Assembly: GCF_030851345.1 (NCBI RefSeq)
Contig: NZ_JALPNU010000017.1
Span: 1 to 64,000 of the forward strand
DNA: 64,000 nt
Reading direction: 5' to 3'
Source: Marinifilum sp. D714
GTDB taxonomy: Bacteria > Bacteroidota > Bacteroidia > Bacteroidales > Marinifilaceae
Every line of letters begins with the position of its first letter. The first letter of the stretch is position 1. A program made the position numbers and the translations under genes. The notes beneath the pieces were generated by a model that had not been told where the DNA came from, made no database searches, and saw only the letters and a list, made by a program, of their open reading frames with translations. Shown one piece after another: positions 63,680-64,000 of this stretch.

Positions 63680-63720
63680 ATTATCGTAGAGACGTAGTCT
63701 GTACATCAAAAAATATTGAA

Positions 63721-64000
63721 ATGGAATTTTTATACATCGCTATTGGAATTGCCAAAGGGGTAATTATCGCCTGGTTGATTCTCAGAAAAAAAATATCACA
63801 TCAAGCATCTCTGCATCGTGAGGAATTACTAAAGCAGGAAAATGCTTTTATCACCGAAAAAAGTGAACTATCACACCAATTATCGATATTGGAAGAGCGT
63901 GCAAATAACATAAAACGCGAAAAAGAGGAAATAGTAAATTTACTGGGCGAAGAAAGGGAGAAAAATGAAAAGCTAACCCGTTCGGTATCTATTTCGGCAA
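63721..64000 (+). CDS. rmuC: Start of an RmuC-like DNA recombination protein (partial)
   Basis: The frame from the ATG at 63721 is open to the window edge (93 codons). It begins with a membrane helix (MEFLYIAIGIAKGVIIAWLIL) followed by basic residues and a long coiled coil (EELLKQENAFITEKSELSHQ and on, heptad pattern with Leu). This membrane-helix-plus-coiled-coil start is typical of RmuC, whose nuclease-like domain would lie beyond the window. Other anchored coiled-coil proteins are possible. Confidence 0.6.
   Translation, partial: MEFLYIAIGIAKGVIIAWLILRKKISHQASLHREELLKQENAFITEKSELSHQLSILEERANNIKREKEEIVNLLGEEREKNEKLTRSVSISA

Overview
The window is a typical stretch of a low-GC member of the Bacteroidetes, most likely a marine member of the order Bacteroidales (the genus is not decidable from sequence alone). 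The case rests on several independent signs. Almost every promoter I can find has the Bacteroidetes -7 element TAnnTTTG, in the best cases with TTTG 19 bases upstream. Shine-Dalgarno sequences are mostly absent. Several families are characteristic of the phylum: a DUF4286 protein, a CarboxypepD_reg/DUF5686 outer-membrane protein, a LysRS with a C-terminal extension and a RodA with extra transmembrane helices.

Layout. 1-3066 is AT-rich accessory sequence: the 3' end of a larger protein with a zincin motif (HEIIH), a secreted protein overlapping it, a small NTF2-like ORF and a TonB C-terminal-domain protein. 3280-8040 holds uraA, then the recJ-lipB-lipA block on the minus strand. 8464-12793 holds lysS, gpsA and pgi on the plus strand. 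12826-18202 holds a small membrane protein, a DMT exporter, a hybrid histidine kinase and a homologue of cyclic 2,3-diphosphoglycerate synthetase. 18444-24730 is an acpH-like gene converging on the cell-shape operon mreB-mreC-mreD-mrdA-rodA. 24811-28785 holds purH, mgtE and rsmA (minus). 29007-38890 holds a flippase-like membrane protein with a GNAT protein, recQ (minus), and then kdsD, tatC, the DUF5686 protein and lptB. tRNA-Leu(UAG) follows, then tig, clpP and clpX, a protein folding and degradation cluster. 42794-45322 is the thyA-folA pair on the minus strand, split by a small inserted element. 45396-47870 holds two transporter-like membrane proteins (Gate-domain and nucleoside:H+ symporter). 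48259-64000 holds an HTH gene behind a tandem repeat array, a bifunctional nuclease, rplU-rpmA, serS, a TPR protein, ruvC, a HIT protein, greA, a Rieske-like lipoprotein, hppA, ribF, a TlpA-like lipoprotein, lpxH and the start of an rmuC-like gene.

Most of the window is housekeeping. The parts that stand out are: (i) a 398-bp element between thyA and folA that carries one four-helix-bundle (23S-rRNA-intervening-sequence family) gene between composite inverted repeats, with the gene's start and stop codons inside those repeats; (ii) a 42-bp (four helical turns) tandem repeat array directly upstream of a small XRE-like HTH gene; (iii) a promoter-terminator-gene arrangement in front of greA that suggests leader attenuation; and (iv) two lipoproteins with altered active-site motifs, a Rieske fold with CxH...CxxC ligands and a TlpA-like protein without the CxxC cysteines. 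I saw no CRISPR array, prophage, rRNA operon or recognisable transposase.
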